Source of the DNA: Pseudomonas cremoricolorata
GTDB lineage: Bacteria > Pseudomonadota > Gammaproteobacteria > Pseudomonadales > Pseudomonadaceae
Reading direction: 5' to 3'
Assembly (NCBI RefSeq): GCF_000759535.1
Contig: NZ_CP009455.1
Location: 2,232,001 to 2,296,000, forward strand
DNA length: 64,000 nucleotides
This document shows, one piece after another, positions 26,791 through 36,693 of the stretch. The position numbers and the translations under genes were made by a program. The notes under the pieces are model-generated. The model saw only the letters and a list, made by a program, of their open reading frames with translations, made no database searches and was not told the origin of the DNA. Position 1 is the stretch's first letter. Each line of letters starts with the position of its first letter.

Positions 26791-28254
26791 TTACTGCCCT
26801 TTGCGCGGCACCGGCTTGAGCAATGCTTCAGGCGGCATTTCACAGCTGATCTTGCGTCCCAGCAGTTGTTCGATGCCAGGCAACTGGTAGGAGTCGTCTT
26901 CGCCGGCAAAGCTGATCGACACGCCGTTGCTGCCGGCACGGCCGGTACGCCCGATACGGTGCACGTAGTCGTCCGGATCTTCCGGCAGGGTGAAGTTGAT
27001 GACGTGGCTGATGCCATCGATGTGGATGCCGCGGCCGGCGACATCGGTTGCCACCAGCACCGTCACCCGACCTTCGCGGAAGTTTTCCAGGGTGCGAATG
27101 CGCTTGTGCTGCGGTACGTCGCCAGACAGCTGCGCGGCGTTGATGCCATCGCGCACCAGGCGTTCTTCGATGCGCCGCACTTCATCCTTGCGGTTGGCGA
27201 AGACCATCACCCGCTGCCAGTTGTTCTGTGTCACCAGGTTGTACAGCAGCTTGTACTTGTCACTGCCGGCCACGGCGTAGACGTGCTGTTCCACGGTTTC
27301 ACTGGCCACATTCTCCGGCTCGATTTCGACGATGGCAGGGTTGGTGGTCCACTGCTTGGCGAGGTTCATCACATCGTCGGTGAAGGTGGCGGAGAACAGC
27401 AGGGTCTGACGCTCGGATTTGGGTGGCGTCTGCCGGATGATCTGTCGCACCTGGGGAATGAAGCCCATGTCGAGCATGCGGTCGGCTTCATCCAGCACCA
27501 TCACTTCGACCATGTCCAGGTGCACTTCGCCGCGTTGCTGGAAGTCCAGCAGACGCCCAGGCGTGGCCACCAGAATGTCACAATGACGGGCTTCCAGGCT
27601 TTTGAGCTGTTTGTCGAAATCCATGCCGCCGACGAAGGTCATGACGTTCAGGCCGCTGTACTTGGTCAGCGCCGCGGCATCCTTGGCGATCTGCACCACC
27701 AGCTCGCGCGTTGGGGCGATGATCAGCGCGCGCGGCTCGCCCATGTAGCGCTCCTTGGGTGGAGGCGTCTGTTGCAGCTGGGCGATGATGGAAATCAGGA
27801 AGGCTGCGGTCTTGCCGGTGCCGGTCTGTGCCCGGCCGATGGCATCCTGGCCGCGCAGGGTGTAGCCCAGGACCTGGGCCTGGATCGGCGTGCAGTACGG
27901 GAAACCCAGGTCGTGGATGGCGTGCATCAGCTCGTTGGACAGTTTGAAATCATGGAAGCGGGTCTTGCCTTCCTGCGCTTCGACCACGAAGTCTTCAGGC
28001 TTCCACAATGACGCCTGCGGCTTGGGCTTGCGCTCACGGCGCGGCTTGCTGTTGGAGGCGGCCTGCTGGCGCGGGCCTGGCTCAGGCTGTGGTGAAGGCG
28101 GTGGCGTGCCGACGGCCGGAGCCTCGAAGGACTGCGCGATGGAGGGCGCCGGCACAGCGACTGCGGGCGGCGGAGTGACCACGGGGGCTGGGGTAGCGGC
28201 GGCCTGGGCGGCGGCGTCTTCCTTGCCGAATAGTTTCTTGAGTGCCTTGAGCAC
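26791..28254 (-). CDS. rhlB: DEAD-box RNA helicase RhlB
   Basis: The 487-residue enzyme has all helicase motifs: TPIQ (Q motif), [32 protein letters not shown] and [10 protein letters not shown]. RhlB unwinds RNA for the RNase E degradosome and ribosome maturation. Compared with E. coli RhlB (about 420 residues) it carries an N-terminal extension (about residues 13-88) rich in Pro, Ala and basic residues, common in Pseudomonas homologues and probably disordered. The start at 28254 gives the typical [11 protein letters not shown] amphipathic beginning. Confidence 0.92.
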   Translation of the reverse strand: MLKALKKLFGKEDAAAQAAATPAPVVTPPPAVAVPAPSIAQSFEAPAVGTPPPSPQPEPGPRQQAASNSKPRRERKPKPQASLWKPEDFVVEAQEGKTRFHDFKLSNELMHAIHDLGFPYCTPIQAQVLGYTLRGQDAIGRAQTGTGKTAAFLISIIAQLQQTPPPKERYMGEPRALIIAPTRELVVQIAKDAAALTKYSGLNVMTFVGGMDFDKQLKSLEARHCDILVATPGRLLDFQQRGEVHLDMVEVMVLDEADRMLDMGFIPQVRQIIRQTPPKSERQTLLFSATFTDDVMNLAKQWTTNPAIVEIEPENVASETVEQHVYAVAGSDKYKLLYNLVTQNNWQRVMVFANRKDEVRRIEERLVRDGINAAQLSGDVPQHKRIRTLENFREGRVTVLVATDVAGRGIHIDGISHVINFTLPEDPDDYVHRIGRTGRAGSNGVSISFAGEDDSYQLPGIEQLLGRKISCEMPPEALLKPVPRKGQ

Positions 28255-28356
28255 GGTCGTCTCATCAACTGATTAAGGAATGTACGCCGGGCAGTGTAAA
28301 GCAAGAACTGCGCACGGCGTAGCGTGGTGCGCCGACTACTCCAAATGGCTGCTCGC

Positions 28357-29115
<759 letters not shown>

Positions 29116-29147
29116 TCAATCGCCCGCACGCCAGGGGCAGAGCCGAA

Positions 29148-29166
29148 GGGGCCGCTTGCCGGCCCC
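29148..29166 (-). terminator. possible terminator after algW
   Basis: GGGGCCG-CTTGC-CGGCCCC forms a strong stem 10 bases past the algW stop on the minus strand, but no T-run follows. Confidence 0.35.
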
Positions 29167-29175
29167 CGTTGGAAG

Positions 29176-30339
29176 TCACTTCTCGTCTTTCTTGACCACC
29201 GGCGCCGGTGGTGGACGCAGGCCCACTGCGGCGATCAGCTTGAGCTGCTTGCCATTGCGCATCACCTCGATGGCGACCTTGTTGTTCGGCCTGATGCGCG
29301 CCACCTGGTTCATCGACTTGCGGCCGTCGCCGGCCGGCTCGCCATTGATGCTCAGAATCACATCGCCCACCTGCAAGCCCGCTCGAGCTGCCGGCCCCTC
29401 GCGGAAAATGCCGGCCACGACGATACCCGGACGGCCTTTGAGGCCGAAGGATTCGGCCAGCTCCTGGCTTAGCGGTTGCACTTCGATGCCCAGCCAGCCA
29501 CGGATCACCTGGCCATGCTCGATGATCGATTTCATCACCTCCAGCGCCAGCTTGACCGGGATGGCGAAGCCGATGCCCTGGGAGCCGCCAGACTTGGAGA
29601 AGATCGCGGTATTGATACCGGTAAGGTTGCCATTGGCATCGACCAGCGCGCCACCGGAGTTGCCGGGGTTGATCGCCGCGTCGGTCTGGATGAAGTCTTC
29701 GTAGTTGTTCAAGCCCAGCTGATTGCGGCCGGTGGCGCTGATGATGCCCATGGTGACGGTCTGGCCGACGCCGAACGGGTTGCCGATGGCCAGCGACACA
29801 TCACCGATGCGCAAGGTGTCGGAACGACCGATGGTGATGGCGGGCAGGTTCTTCAGATCGATCTTGAGCACGGCAAGGTCGGTTTCCGGGTCGCTGCCGA
29901 TGACCCGCGCCAGGGTTTCCCGACCATCCTTGAGCGCCACCACGATCTGGTCGGCCCCGCTGGTCACATGGTTGTTGGTCAGCAGGTAGCCTTCCGGGCT
30001 CATGATCACCGCCGAGCCCAGGCTCGATTCCCAGCGCCGCTGCTTGGGCAGGTTGTCGCCGAAGAAGCGGCGGAACTGCGGGTCTTCGAACAGCGGGTGG
30101 GCGGCGTTCTTGTTCACCACCTTGGTGGTGTAGAGGTTGACCACCGCAGGCGCGGCGAGGGTCACCGCGTCGGCGTAGGAGACCGGGCCTTGCACCACTT
30201 GGGTGGTTTGCGGCGCCTGTTGCAGATTGACATCCTGGCTGGGCAGGCCCACCCATTGGGGGAAGCGCTGAATGACCAGCAGGGCGATCAGGACCCCGGT
30301 GAGAAGGGGCCAGCCAACGTAACGCAAAGCCTTGAGCAT
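29176..30339 (-). CDS. algW: periplasmic serine protease AlgW (DegS-like)
   Basis: The 387-residue protease has an N-terminal membrane anchor (about residues 8-25). A trypsin-like domain follows with histidine in TNNHV, aspartate in ETDLAVLK and serine in NPGNSGGAL, then one PDZ domain (about 270-365). AlgW senses misfolded envelope proteins through its PDZ domain and makes the first cut in the anti-sigma factor MucA, activating AlgU in Pseudomonas. The ATG at 30339 has AGGA eight bases upstream. It diverges from the Nif3-like gene. Confidence 0.93.
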   Translation of the reverse strand: MLKALRYVGWPLLTGVLIALLVIQRFPQWVGLPSQDVNLQQAPQTTQVVQGPVSYADAVTLAAPAVVNLYTTKVVNKNAAHPLFEDPQFRRFFGDNLPKQRRWESSLGSAVIMSPEGYLLTNNHVTSGADQIVVALKDGRETLARVIGSDPETDLAVLKIDLKNLPAITIGRSDTLRIGDVSLAIGNPFGVGQTVTMGIISATGRNQLGLNNYEDFIQTDAAINPGNSGGALVDANGNLTGINTAIFSKSGGSQGIGFAIPVKLALEVMKSIIEHGQVIRGWLGIEVQPLSQELAESFGLKGRPGIVVAGIFREGPAARAGLQVGDVILSINGEPAGDGRKSMNQVARIRPNNKVAIEVMRNGKQLKLIAAVGLRPPPAPVVKKDEK

Positions 30340-30456
30340 CGAACGAATCCTGGGAGAAGGGGCCGCCGCCGAGGAAATGGCGCGGGCCCGCAAGCGATCA
30401 AACAGACAGCCTCGAGCGGCGTCGGCCGGCGGTTTCCCCGCGTCGGCAGGCGGCTC

Positions 30457-30473
30457 ATAATGGCCGGCATTAT
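30457..30473. promoter_or_regulatory. palindrome with divergent -10-like elements
   Basis: ATAATG-GCCGG-CATTAT is a 6-5-6 inverted repeat between algW and the Nif3 gene. Read on the minus strand it gives TATAAT (30474-30469); on the plus strand it gives CATAAT. It may hold both promoters. The -35 elements are not clear. Confidence 0.42.
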
Positions 30474-30519
30474 ACGGGCGTTGCGCCCGCTGCAACCGCT
30501 GATTCGAAGGAGTTTTTCC

Positions 30520-31278
30520 ATGGCCGTCGCTCTCCAGACACTGGTCGCCGAAGCCGAGCGTTACCTCGCCAGTGCGAAGATTCACGACTACTGCCCCAAT
30601 GGCCTGCAGGTCGAGGGGCGCGCGCAGGTCCGGCGTATCGTCAGTGGCGTTACCGCCAGCCAGGCCCTGCTGGATGCGGCAGTCGAGGCTGACGCCGACC
30701 TGATCCTGGTCCATCACGGTTACTTCTGGAAGGGTGAAAACCCTTGCATCACCGGCATGAAGCGACGCCGTTTGAGCACGCTGCTCAGTCACGACATCAG
30801 CCTGCTGGCCTTCCACCTGCCACTGGACGTGCATCCTGAGGTGGGCAACAACGTGCAACTGGCGCGGCTGCTGGACATCACCGTGGAAGGCCCGCTCGAC
30901 CCCACCGATGCCCGCGTGGTCGGATTGCTCGGCTCTTTGCCCGAGCCGTTGTCGCCGCGTGATTTCGCCCGTCGCGTGCACGAGGCACTGGGGCGTGAGC
31001 CGCTGCTGGTCGAGGGCGAGCAGATGATCCGCCGGGTCGGCTGGTGCACGGGCGGCGGTCAGGGCTACATCGACCAGGCGATTGCGGCCGGGGTCGATCT
31101 GTTCATCAGCGGCGAGGCCTCCGAACAGACCTTCCACAGCGCCAGGGAAAACGGCATCAGCTTCATCGCCGCGGGGCATCACGCCACCGAGCGATATGGC
31201 GTGCAGGCGTTGGGTGATTACCTGGCTCGGCGCTTTGCCGTCGAACACCTGTTCATCGACTGTCCCAATCCGGTATGA
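30520..31278 (+). CDS. Nif3-like dinuclear metal-centre protein
   Basis: The 252-residue protein shows the NIF3/YbgI pattern: DYCPNGLQVEG near residue 22, LVHHGYFWKGE near 64, FHLPLDVHPEVGN near 97 and a C-terminal AAGHHATERYGVQALG near 216. The histidines, aspartates and glutamate of these motifs bind two metal ions. Family members form hexamers; the substrate is debated (a hydrolase role is often assigned). The ATG has AAGGAG seven bases upstream. Confidence 0.9.
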   Translation: MAVALQTLVAEAERYLASAKIHDYCPNGLQVEGRAQVRRIVSGVTASQALLDAAVEADADLILVHHGYFWKGENPCITGMKRRRLSTLLSHDISLLAFHLPLDVHPEVGNNVQLARLLDITVEGPLDPTDARVVGLLGSLPEPLSPRDFARRVHEALGREPLLVEGEQMIRRVGWCTGGGQGYIDQAIAAGVDLFISGEASEQTFHSARENGISFIAAGHHATERYGVQALGDYLARRFAVEHLFIDCPNPV

Positions 31279-31322
31279 GGGCTGGCCGGCGTGGGCGGTA
31301 GAAGGCCAAACCGGCAGTCATA

Positions 31323-31347
31323 TGGATAGATTGTTTCGATCTATCCA
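31323..31347. promoter_or_regulatory. inverted repeat between nif3-like gene and cysD
   Basis: A perfect 9-base repeat TGGATAGAT and ATCTATCCA surrounds a 7-base spacer TGTTTCG, 91 bases upstream of cysD. It could be an operator for the sulfate-activation genes or a terminator; no T-run follows. Confidence 0.45.
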
Positions 31348-31437
31348 GCGCTCTAAATAGAATCAGTCGCTGTGATAAAGTGGCTCGCTCGAACACGGCC
31401 CGCTGGCCGTCCATAAGATCGTTTTTCGTGAGTAGCC

Positions 31438-32355
31438 ATGGTCGACAAACTGACGCACTTGAAACAGCTGGAGGCGGAAAGCATCCACATCATCCGCGAG
31501 GTGGCCGCCGAGTTCGACAACCCGGTCATGCTGTATTCGATCGGCAAGGACTCTGCCGTCATGCTGCACCTGGCGCGCAAAGCCTTCTTCCCGGGCAAGC
31601 TGCCGTTTCCGGTCATGCATGTCGACACCCAGTGGAAATTCCAGGAGATGTACCGCTTCCGCGACAAGATGGTCGAGGAAATGGGTCTGGACCTGATCAC
31701 CCACGTCAACCCCGAGGGTGTGGCGCAGGGCATCAATCCATTCACCCACGGCAGCTCCAAGCACACCGACATCATGAAGACCCAGGGCCTGAAGCAGGCG
31801 CTGGACAAGCACGGCTTCGACGCCGCCTTCGGCGGTGCGCGCCGCGATGAAGAGAAGTCCCGCGCCAAGGAGCGCGTCTACTCGTTCCGCGACAGCAAGC
31901 ACCGCTGGGACCCGAAAAACCAGCGCCCCGAGCTGTGGAACGTCTACAACGGCAAGGTCAACAAGGGCGAGTCGATTCGCGTGTTCCCGCTGTCGAACTG
32001 GACCGAGCTGGACATCTGGCAGTACATCTACCTCGAAGGTATCCCGATCGTGCCGCTGTACTTCGCCGCCGAGCGTGAAGTGATCGAGAAGAACGGCACC
32101 CTGATCATGATTGACGACGAGCGCATCCTCGAGCACCTGAGCGAGGAAGAAAAAGCCCGCATCGTCAAGAAGAAGGTGCGTTTCCGTACCCTGGGCTGCT
32201 ACCCGCTGACAGGCGCTGTCGAATCGGAAGCCGAAACGCTCACCGACATCATTCAGGAAATGCTCCTGACGCGCACCTCAGAGCGCCAGGGCCGCGTCAT
32301 CGACCACGATGGCGCAGGCTCCATGGAAGACAAGAAACGTCAGGGTTATTTCTAA
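31438..32355 (+). CDS. cysD: sulfate adenylyltransferase subunit 2 CysD
   Basis: The 305-residue protein has the PP-loop [13 protein letters not shown] near residue 35, [13 protein letters not shown] near 130 and [16 protein letters not shown] near 246. With the GTPase CysN it makes adenosine 5'-phosphosulfate from sulfate and ATP in assimilation. In most pseudomonads cysNC follows directly. Here an unrelated gene of 113 codons is placed between, so about 500 bases separate cysD from cysNC. Confidence 0.95.
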   Translation: MVDKLTHLKQLEAESIHIIREVAAEFDNPVMLYSIGKDSAVMLHLARKAFFPGKLPFPVMHVDTQWKFQEMYRFRDKMVEEMGLDLITHVNPEGVAQGINPFTHGSSKHTDIMKTQGLKQALDKHGFDAAFGGARRDEEKSRAKERVYSFRDSKHRWDPKNQRPELWNVYNGKVNKGESIRVFPLSNWTELDIWQYIYLEGIPIVPLYFAAEREVIEKNGTLIMIDDERILEHLSEEEKARIVKKKVRFRTLGCYPLTGAVESEAETLTDIIQEMLLTRTSERQGRVIDHDGAGSMEDKKRQGYF

Positions 32356-32363
32356 GCTTCGAG

Positions 32364-32379
32364 TTACAAGTGGCAAGCT
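32364..32379 (+). repeat. left arm of AGCTT-type inverted repeat
   Basis: TTACAAGTGGCAAGCT matches the reverse complement of 32813-32828 at 13 of 16 positions. It starts about ten bases after the cysD stop. The wider region (AGCTTCGAGTTACAAG) is rich in AGCTT/CAAGC words like the element at 40.5 kb. Confidence 0.55.
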
Positions 32380-32457
32380 GCAGGACAGAGGCGTTGCGAG
32401 TAGCGTCTGTGCCGTGCGGATTGCCACCTGCTCTGCGGGTGCTCATGGAGGCTCGCA

Positions 32458-32799
32458 GTGGATTTCGAGAAATTGTTGGTGTGGCAAAGGGGCAAGAAGC
32501 TTGCGGTCGAGATGTATCGGGCTTTCGCGCATTGCCGGGATTTGGGCTTCAAGTCTCAACTGACACGCGCAGCCGTTTCCGTCCCGGCGAACATCGCTGA
32601 GGGAATGGAACGGCGCAGTGAACGTGAGAAGGCCTGGTTTCTCAGTGTCGCGAAAGCCCCGTGTGCCGAGTTGCGCACCCATCTGATCATCGCAGCAGAG
32701 ATCGGCTATCTACCCGTCGAGCCGGCCGACAATTGGATTAATGAAACCCGCGAGCTATCCAGAATGCTCGCAGGGTTGATCAACAGAATTTCTAACTAG
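32458..32799 (+). CDS. four-helix-bundle protein (S23/IVS family) inserted in the cys operon
   Basis: The 113-residue helical product starts [23 protein letters not shown] and contains [35 protein letters not shown]. This is the signature of the four-helix-bundle family found in 23S rRNA intervening sequences and, as Avd, in diversity-generating retroelements. It has a GTG start. Its function is unknown; family members bind nucleic acid or a reverse transcriptase. No reverse transcriptase or template repeat is nearby. It sits between cysD and cysNC, flanked by inverted AGCTT-type repeats, suggesting it was inserted. Confidence 0.85.
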   Translation: MDFEKLLVWQRGKKLAVEMYRAFAHCRDLGFKSQLTRAAVSVPANIAEGMERRSEREKAWFLSVAKAPCAELRTHLIIAAEIGYLPVEPADNWINETRELSRMLAGLINRISN

Positions 32800-32812
32800 C
32801 TGTACGCCGACA

Positions 32813-32828
32813 AGCTTGCCGCTTGAAG
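32813..32828 (-). repeat. right arm of AGCTT-type inverted repeat
   Basis: AGCTTGCCGCTTGAAG is the partner of the arm at 32364-32379 (13 of 16 matches in opposite orientation). It lies 13 bases after the stop of the four-helix-bundle gene and 24 bases before cysNC. Confidence 0.55.
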
Positions 32829-32852
32829 CCAACAGCTTGGAGCTTGAATGAA

Positions 32853-34754
32853 ATGAGTCACCAATCCGATCTGATCAGCGAGGACATCCTCGCCTACCTG
32901 GCTCAGCACGAGCGTAAAGAACTGCTGCGTTTCCTCACCTGCGGCAACGTCGACGATGGCAAGAGCACCCTGATCGGGCGCCTGCTGCATGACTCCAAGA
33001 TGATCTACGAGGACCACCTCGAGGCCATCACCCGTGATTCGAAAAAATCCGGTACCACCGGTGAAGAGGTCGACCTGGCGCTGCTGGTCGATGGTCTACA
33101 AGCCGAGCGCGAGCAGGGCATCACCATCGATGTCGCCTATCGCTACTTCTCCACCGCCAAGCGCAAGTTCATCATCGCCGACACCCCGGGCCACGAGCAG
33201 TACACCCGCAACATGGCCACCGGTGCCTCCACCTGCGACCTGGCGATCATCCTCGTCGATGCCCGCTACGGCGTGCAGACCCAGACTCGCCGGCACAGCT
33301 TCATCGCCTCGCTGCTGGGCATCAAGCACATCGTCGTCGCGGTCAACAAGATGGACCTCAAGGGCTTCGACGAAGGCGTCTTCGAGTCGATCAAGGCCGA
33401 TTACCTCGATTTCGCCGAGCGCATCAACCTGCAACCGTCGAGCCTGTACTTCGTGCCCATGTCGGCGCTCAAGGGCGACAACGTGGTCAACCGCAGCGAG
33501 CGTTCGCCGTGGTACACCGGCCCTGCACTGATGGAAATCCTCGAAAGCGTGGAAGTGGCGGCCGACCGCAATTTCACCGATCTGCGCTTCCCGGTGCAAT
33601 ACGTCAACCGGCCGAACCTGAACTTCCGCGGCTTCGCCGGCACCCTGGCCAGCGGCATCGTGCACAAGGGTGACGAAGTGGTCGTGCTGCCTTCGGGCAA
33701 GAGCAGCCGGGTCAAGTCCATCGTCACCTACGAGGGTGAACTGGAAAGTGCAGGCCCCGGCCAGGCCGTGACCCTGACCATGGAAGATGAAATCGACATC
33801 TCCCGTGGCGACCTGCTGGTGCATGCCGACAACGTCCCGCCAGTCACCGACCAGTTCGACGCGATGCTGGTGTGGATGGCCGAAGAACCCATGCTGCCGG
33901 GCAAGAAATACGACATCAAACGTGCCACCAGCTACGTGCCGGGCTCGATTGCCAGCATCGTGCACAAGGTCGACGTCAACACCCTCGCAGAGGGGCCGGC
34001 CAGTGCTCTGGAGCTGAACGAGATCGGCCGGGTCAAGGTAGCGCTGGACGCTTCCATCGCCCTGGATGGCTACGACAGCAACCGCACCACTGGCGCGTTC
34101 ATCGTCATCGACCGCCTGACCAACGGCACCGTCGGTGCCGGCATGATCATCGCATCGCCTGTGTTGCCGCACGGCAGCACCGGCCAGCACGGCAAGGCCG
34201 CGCATGTGTCCACCGAAGAGCGCGCCCTGCGCTTGGGTCAGCAACCGGCCACCGTCCTGTTCAGCGGCCTGTCCGGCGCTGGCAAGAGCACGCTGGCCTA
34301 TGCCGTCGAGCGCAAGCTGTTCGACATGGGCCGTGCGGTGTACGTACTCGACGGGCAGAACCTGCGTCACGACCTGAACAAGGGCCTGCCGCAAGACCGC
34401 GCCGGACGCACCGAGAACTGGCGCCGCGCCGCCCATGTGGCGCGTCAGTTCAACGAAGCCGGCCTGCTGACCCTGGCCGCGTTCGTCGCCCCGGATGCCG
34501 AAGGCCGCGAACAGGCCAAGGCGCTGATCGGCAATGATCGCCTGCTGACCGTCTACGTCCAGGCTTCGCCGCTGGCCTGCCGCGCCCGCGACCCGCAAGG
34601 GCTGTATGCGGCCGCTGGCGACAACATCCCTGGCGAAAGCTTCCCGTACGACGTGCCGCTGGATGCCGATGTGGTGATCGACACTCAGAGCACCAGCGTC
34701 GAAGAGGGTGTGAAGCAGGTGCTGGACGCCTTGCGCCGCCGCGGTGCGATCTAA
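32853..34754 (+). CDS. cysNC: CysNC fusion: sulfate adenylyltransferase subunit 1 / APS kinase
   Basis: The 633-residue protein joins two enzymes. Residues about 25-440 are the GTPase Cys[10 protein letters not shown] (G1), [17 protein letters not shown] (G3), NKMD (G4), plus beta-barrels. Residues about 455-633 are APS kinase CysC with P-loop GLSGAGKST and [13 protein letters not shown]. Together with CysD it converts sulfate to APS and then PAPS. I chose the ATG at 32853 (MSHQSD). A terminator follows. Confidence 0.95.
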   Translation: MSHQSDLISEDILAYLAQHERKELLRFLTCGNVDDGKSTLIGRLLHDSKMIYEDHLEAITRDSKKSGTTGEEVDLALLVDGLQAEREQGITIDVAYRYFSTAKRKFIIADTPGHEQYTRNMATGASTCDLAIILVDARYGVQTQTRRHSFIASLLGIKHIVVAVNKMDLKGFDEGVFESIKADYLDFAERINLQPSSLYFVPMSALKGDNVVNRSERSPWYTGPALMEILESVEVAADRNFTDLRFPVQYVNRPNLNFRGFAGTLASGIVHKGDEVVVLPSGKSSRVKSIVTYEGELESAGPGQAVTLTMEDEIDISRGDLLVHADNVPPVTDQFDAMLVWMAEEPMLPGKKYDIKRATSYVPGSIASIVHKVDVNTLAEGPASALELNEIGRVKVALDASIALDGYDSNRTTGAFIVIDRLTNGTVGAGMIIASPVLPHGSTGQHGKAAHVSTEERALRLGQQPATVLFSGLSGAGKSTLAYAVERKLFDMGRAVYVLDGQNLRHDLNKGLPQDRAGRTENWRRAAHVARQFNEAGLLTLAAFVAPDAEGREQAKALIGNDRLLTVYVQASPLACRARDPQGLYAAAGDNIPGESFPYDVPLDADVVIDTQSTSVEEGVKQVLDALRRRGAI

Positions 34755-34770
34755 CCGCGGCTGATCGACG

Positions 34771-34794
34771 AAAACCCCGCCTCGGCGGGGTTTT
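34771..34794 (+). terminator. intrinsic terminator of cysNC
   Basis: AAAACCCCGCC-TC-GGCGGGGTTTT is a strong hairpin with a T-run, 16 bases past the cysNC stop. Confidence 0.88.
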
Positions 34795-34833
34795 CGCTTT
34801 TAAGGCGGCAAGCGCAGGAAACCGACGCCGTGT

Positions 34834-35313
34834 TCATTTCCTCGCCTGTGGTAGCGGAACCTTGTCTCGCTGCTTGACCGCCTTGAAGGAAAAGCTCGAG
34901 TAGATCTCCTTCACCCCGGGCAACCTTTGCAGCACTTCCCGGGCGAACTCGCCAAATGACTCCAGGTCAGTCGCCAGCACTTCCAGGAGGAAGTCGTAGC
35001 GCCCGGAAATATGGTGGCAGGCAATGATTTCGGGTATTTCCGCCAGACGTTGCTCGAAGGCCTGGGCAACGTCCTTGCCGTGTGAGTCCATCATGATGCT
35101 GACGAACGCGGTCACCCCGTAGCCCAGCGCCTTGGGTGAGAGGGTCGCCTGATAGCCAGTGATATAGCCCTGTTCTTCGAGTGCCTTGACCCGTCGCCAG
35201 CAAGGCGAGGTGGTGAGCGACACCTGCTCGGCGAGTTCGCTGATGGTCAGGCGTGCGTTCGCCTGCAAGGCGCTCAGCAGAATCAGGTCAGTGCGGTCCA
35301 GGGGTGGGGGCAT
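34834..35313 (-). CDS. mdeR: Lrp/AsnC-family regulator MdeR
   Basis: The 159-residue protein has an N-terminal helix-turn-helix (about residues 5-60: LDRTDLILLSALQANARLTISELAEQVSLTTSPCWRRVKALEEQGYI). A RAM-type ligand domain with GRYDFLLEVLATDLESF follows. It diverges from the methionine gamma-lyase gene mdeA, as MdeR does in P. putida, where it activates mdeA. The ATG at 35313 has AAAGG six bases upstream; the longer frame to 35337 starts with TTG and lacks support. Confidence 0.88.
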   Translation of the reverse strand: MPPPLDRTDLILLSALQANARLTISELAEQVSLTTSPCWRRVKALEEQGYITGYQATLSPKALGYGVTAFVSIMMDSHGKDVAQAFEQRLAEIPEIIACHHISGRYDFLLEVLATDLESFGEFAREVLQRLPGVKEIYSSFSFKAVKQRDKVPLPQARK

Positions 35314-35328
35314 GGCGTGCCTTTCTGA

Positions 35329-35356
35329 GTTGCTCAATGGCCAATCGGTTGCTCAA
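35329..35356. promoter_or_regulatory. direct repeats in mdeR-mdeA gap, candidate MdeR sites
   Basis: GTTGCTCAA occurs at 35329-35337 and again at 35348-35356, a spacing of 19 bases or about two helical turns. An Lrp-type octamer could bind here to control both genes. Confidence 0.4.
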
Positions 35357-35440
35357 GCAGCGCAAACATGCGGTACAAAACAGCAAGAATCACGCTGTGG
35401 CTGGGCATAAGCTTAGAACAAACCTCCAGAGGTGCCTGCC

Positions 35441-36637
35441 ATGGACAATTCCACTCACACCCAAGGCTTTTCCACCCGGGCCATTCACCACGGCTACGAT
35501 CCCATGTCCCACGGCGGCGCGCTGATTGCGCCGATCTACCAGACTTCAACCTACGCTTTCCCCTCTGCCGAATACGGCGCTGCCTGCTTTGCCGGCGAAG
35601 CCGACGGGCATGTCTACAGCCGCATCTCCAACCCGACCCTGGCACTGCTGGAGCAGCGCATGGCTTCGCTCGAAGGGGGTGAGGCGGGCCTGGCGCTGGC
35701 ATCGGGCATGGGCGCGATCAGCGCGACGTTGTGGACGCTGCTGCGTCCGGGCGACGAACTGCTGGTGGGCACCACCGTGTACGGCTGCACCTTCGCCTTC
35801 ATGCACCACGGCATCGGTGAGTTCGGCGTAAAGGTGCGGCATGTCGACCTCAATGACCTCGACGCCCTGCGCGCGGCCATCACCCCGAAGACGCGGATGA
35901 TCTACTTCGAAACACCGGCCAACCCCACCATGCGTCTGGTCGATATCGCGGCGGTCACCGGTGTGGCACGCGAGCATGGCATCACCGTGGTGGTGGACAG
36001 CACCTACTGCACCCCCTATCTGCAACGGCCCCTGGCGCTGGGCGCCGACTTGGTGCTGCATTCGGCCACCAAGTACCTGAGCGGCCACGGCGATATCACG
36101 GCGGGTCTGGTGATCGGCAACAGGACGCTGATCGACAGGATTCGTCTGCAAGGCCTGAAAGACCTCACCGGTGCGGTGCTTTCACCCCATGATGCGTCGC
36201 TGTTGATGCGCGGCATCAAGACCCTGGCCCTGCGCATGGAGCGCCATTGCCGCAATGCCCTGCAGGTCGCCCAGTTTCTTCAGCGCCAGCCGGCGGTAGA
36301 GGTGCTGCACTACCCGGGTCTGCCCTCGTTCCCGCAGCATGAGCTGGCCACCCGGCAGATGCGTCTGCCGGGTGGCATGCTGGCGTTCGAGATGCGCGGC
36401 GGCCTGGCGGCGGGTCGGCAGTTCATGAACGCACTCCAGCTGTTCAGCCGCGCGGTGAGCCTGGGCGATGCCGAATCCCTGGCCCAGCATCCGGCAAGCA
36501 TGACCCACAGCAGCTACACGGCCCAGGAGCGGGCGGCCCATGGCATCTCCGAGGGGTTGGTACGGCTGTCGGTAGGACTGGAGGACATCGATGACTTGCT
36601 GGCTGACCTCGCCCAGGCACTTGCCACCGTCGAGTGA
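35441..36637 (+). CDS. mdeA: L-methionine gamma-lyase MdeA
   Basis: The 398-residue PLP enzyme splits methionine into methanethiol, 2-oxobutyrate and ammonia. Visible family features are YSRISNPT near residue 55, TVYGCTFAF near 109-117 with the Tyr and the gamma-lyase-specific Cys, and the PLP lysine in HSATKYLSGHGD near 206. The tail FMNALQLFSRAVSLGDAESLAQHPASMTH is almost as in P. putida MdeA. The ATG at 35441 has AGAGG ten bases upstream. It is divergent from mdeR. Confidence 0.93.
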   Translation: MDNSTHTQGFSTRAIHHGYDPMSHGGALIAPIYQTSTYAFPSAEYGAACFAGEADGHVYSRISNPTLALLEQRMASLEGGEAGLALASGMGAISATLWTLLRPGDELLVGTTVYGCTFAFMHHGIGEFGVKVRHVDLNDLDALRAAITPKTRMIYFETPANPTMRLVDIAAVTGVAREHGITVVVDSTYCTPYLQRPLALGADLVLHSATKYLSGHGDITAGLVIGNRTLIDRIRLQGLKDLTGAVLSPHDASLLMRGIKTLALRMERHCRNALQVAQFLQRQPAVEVLHYPGLPSFPQHELATRQMRLPGGMLAFEMRGGLAAGRQFMNALQLFSRAVSLGDAESLAQHPASMTHSSYTAQERAAHGISEGLVRLSVGLEDIDDLLADLAQALATVE

Positions 36638-36659
36638 TGGCCAGGCAGCAGGCATGAAA

Positions 36660-36679
36660 AAGGCCGCGTCAGCGGCCTT
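36660..36679 (-). terminator. terminator between mdeA and yhcB
   Basis: AAGGCCGC-GTCA-GCGGCCTT forms a stem. On the minus strand it is followed by TTTTCAT, ending yhcB transcripts; it may also stop mdeA transcripts. Confidence 0.75.
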
Positions 36680-36693
36680 GTTCGGTGTAGCGA

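Noticed and set aside
29176..31248. A 690-codon frame that extends algW upstream, and a 600-codon frame on the other strand over algW and the Nif3-like gene.
   Set aside because: High GC leaves few stop codons in mirror frames. Both real genes have their own ATG, ribosome site and family match; the extra parts look like antisense of known proteins.
32458..32799. Diversity-generating retroelement around the Avd-like protein.
   Set aside because: No reverse transcriptase, template repeat or variable repeat is present; only the helical protein family is shared.
33096..34598. 500-codon minus-strand frame inside cysNC.
   Set aside because: It is antisense to a certain gene and has no start signal or family match.
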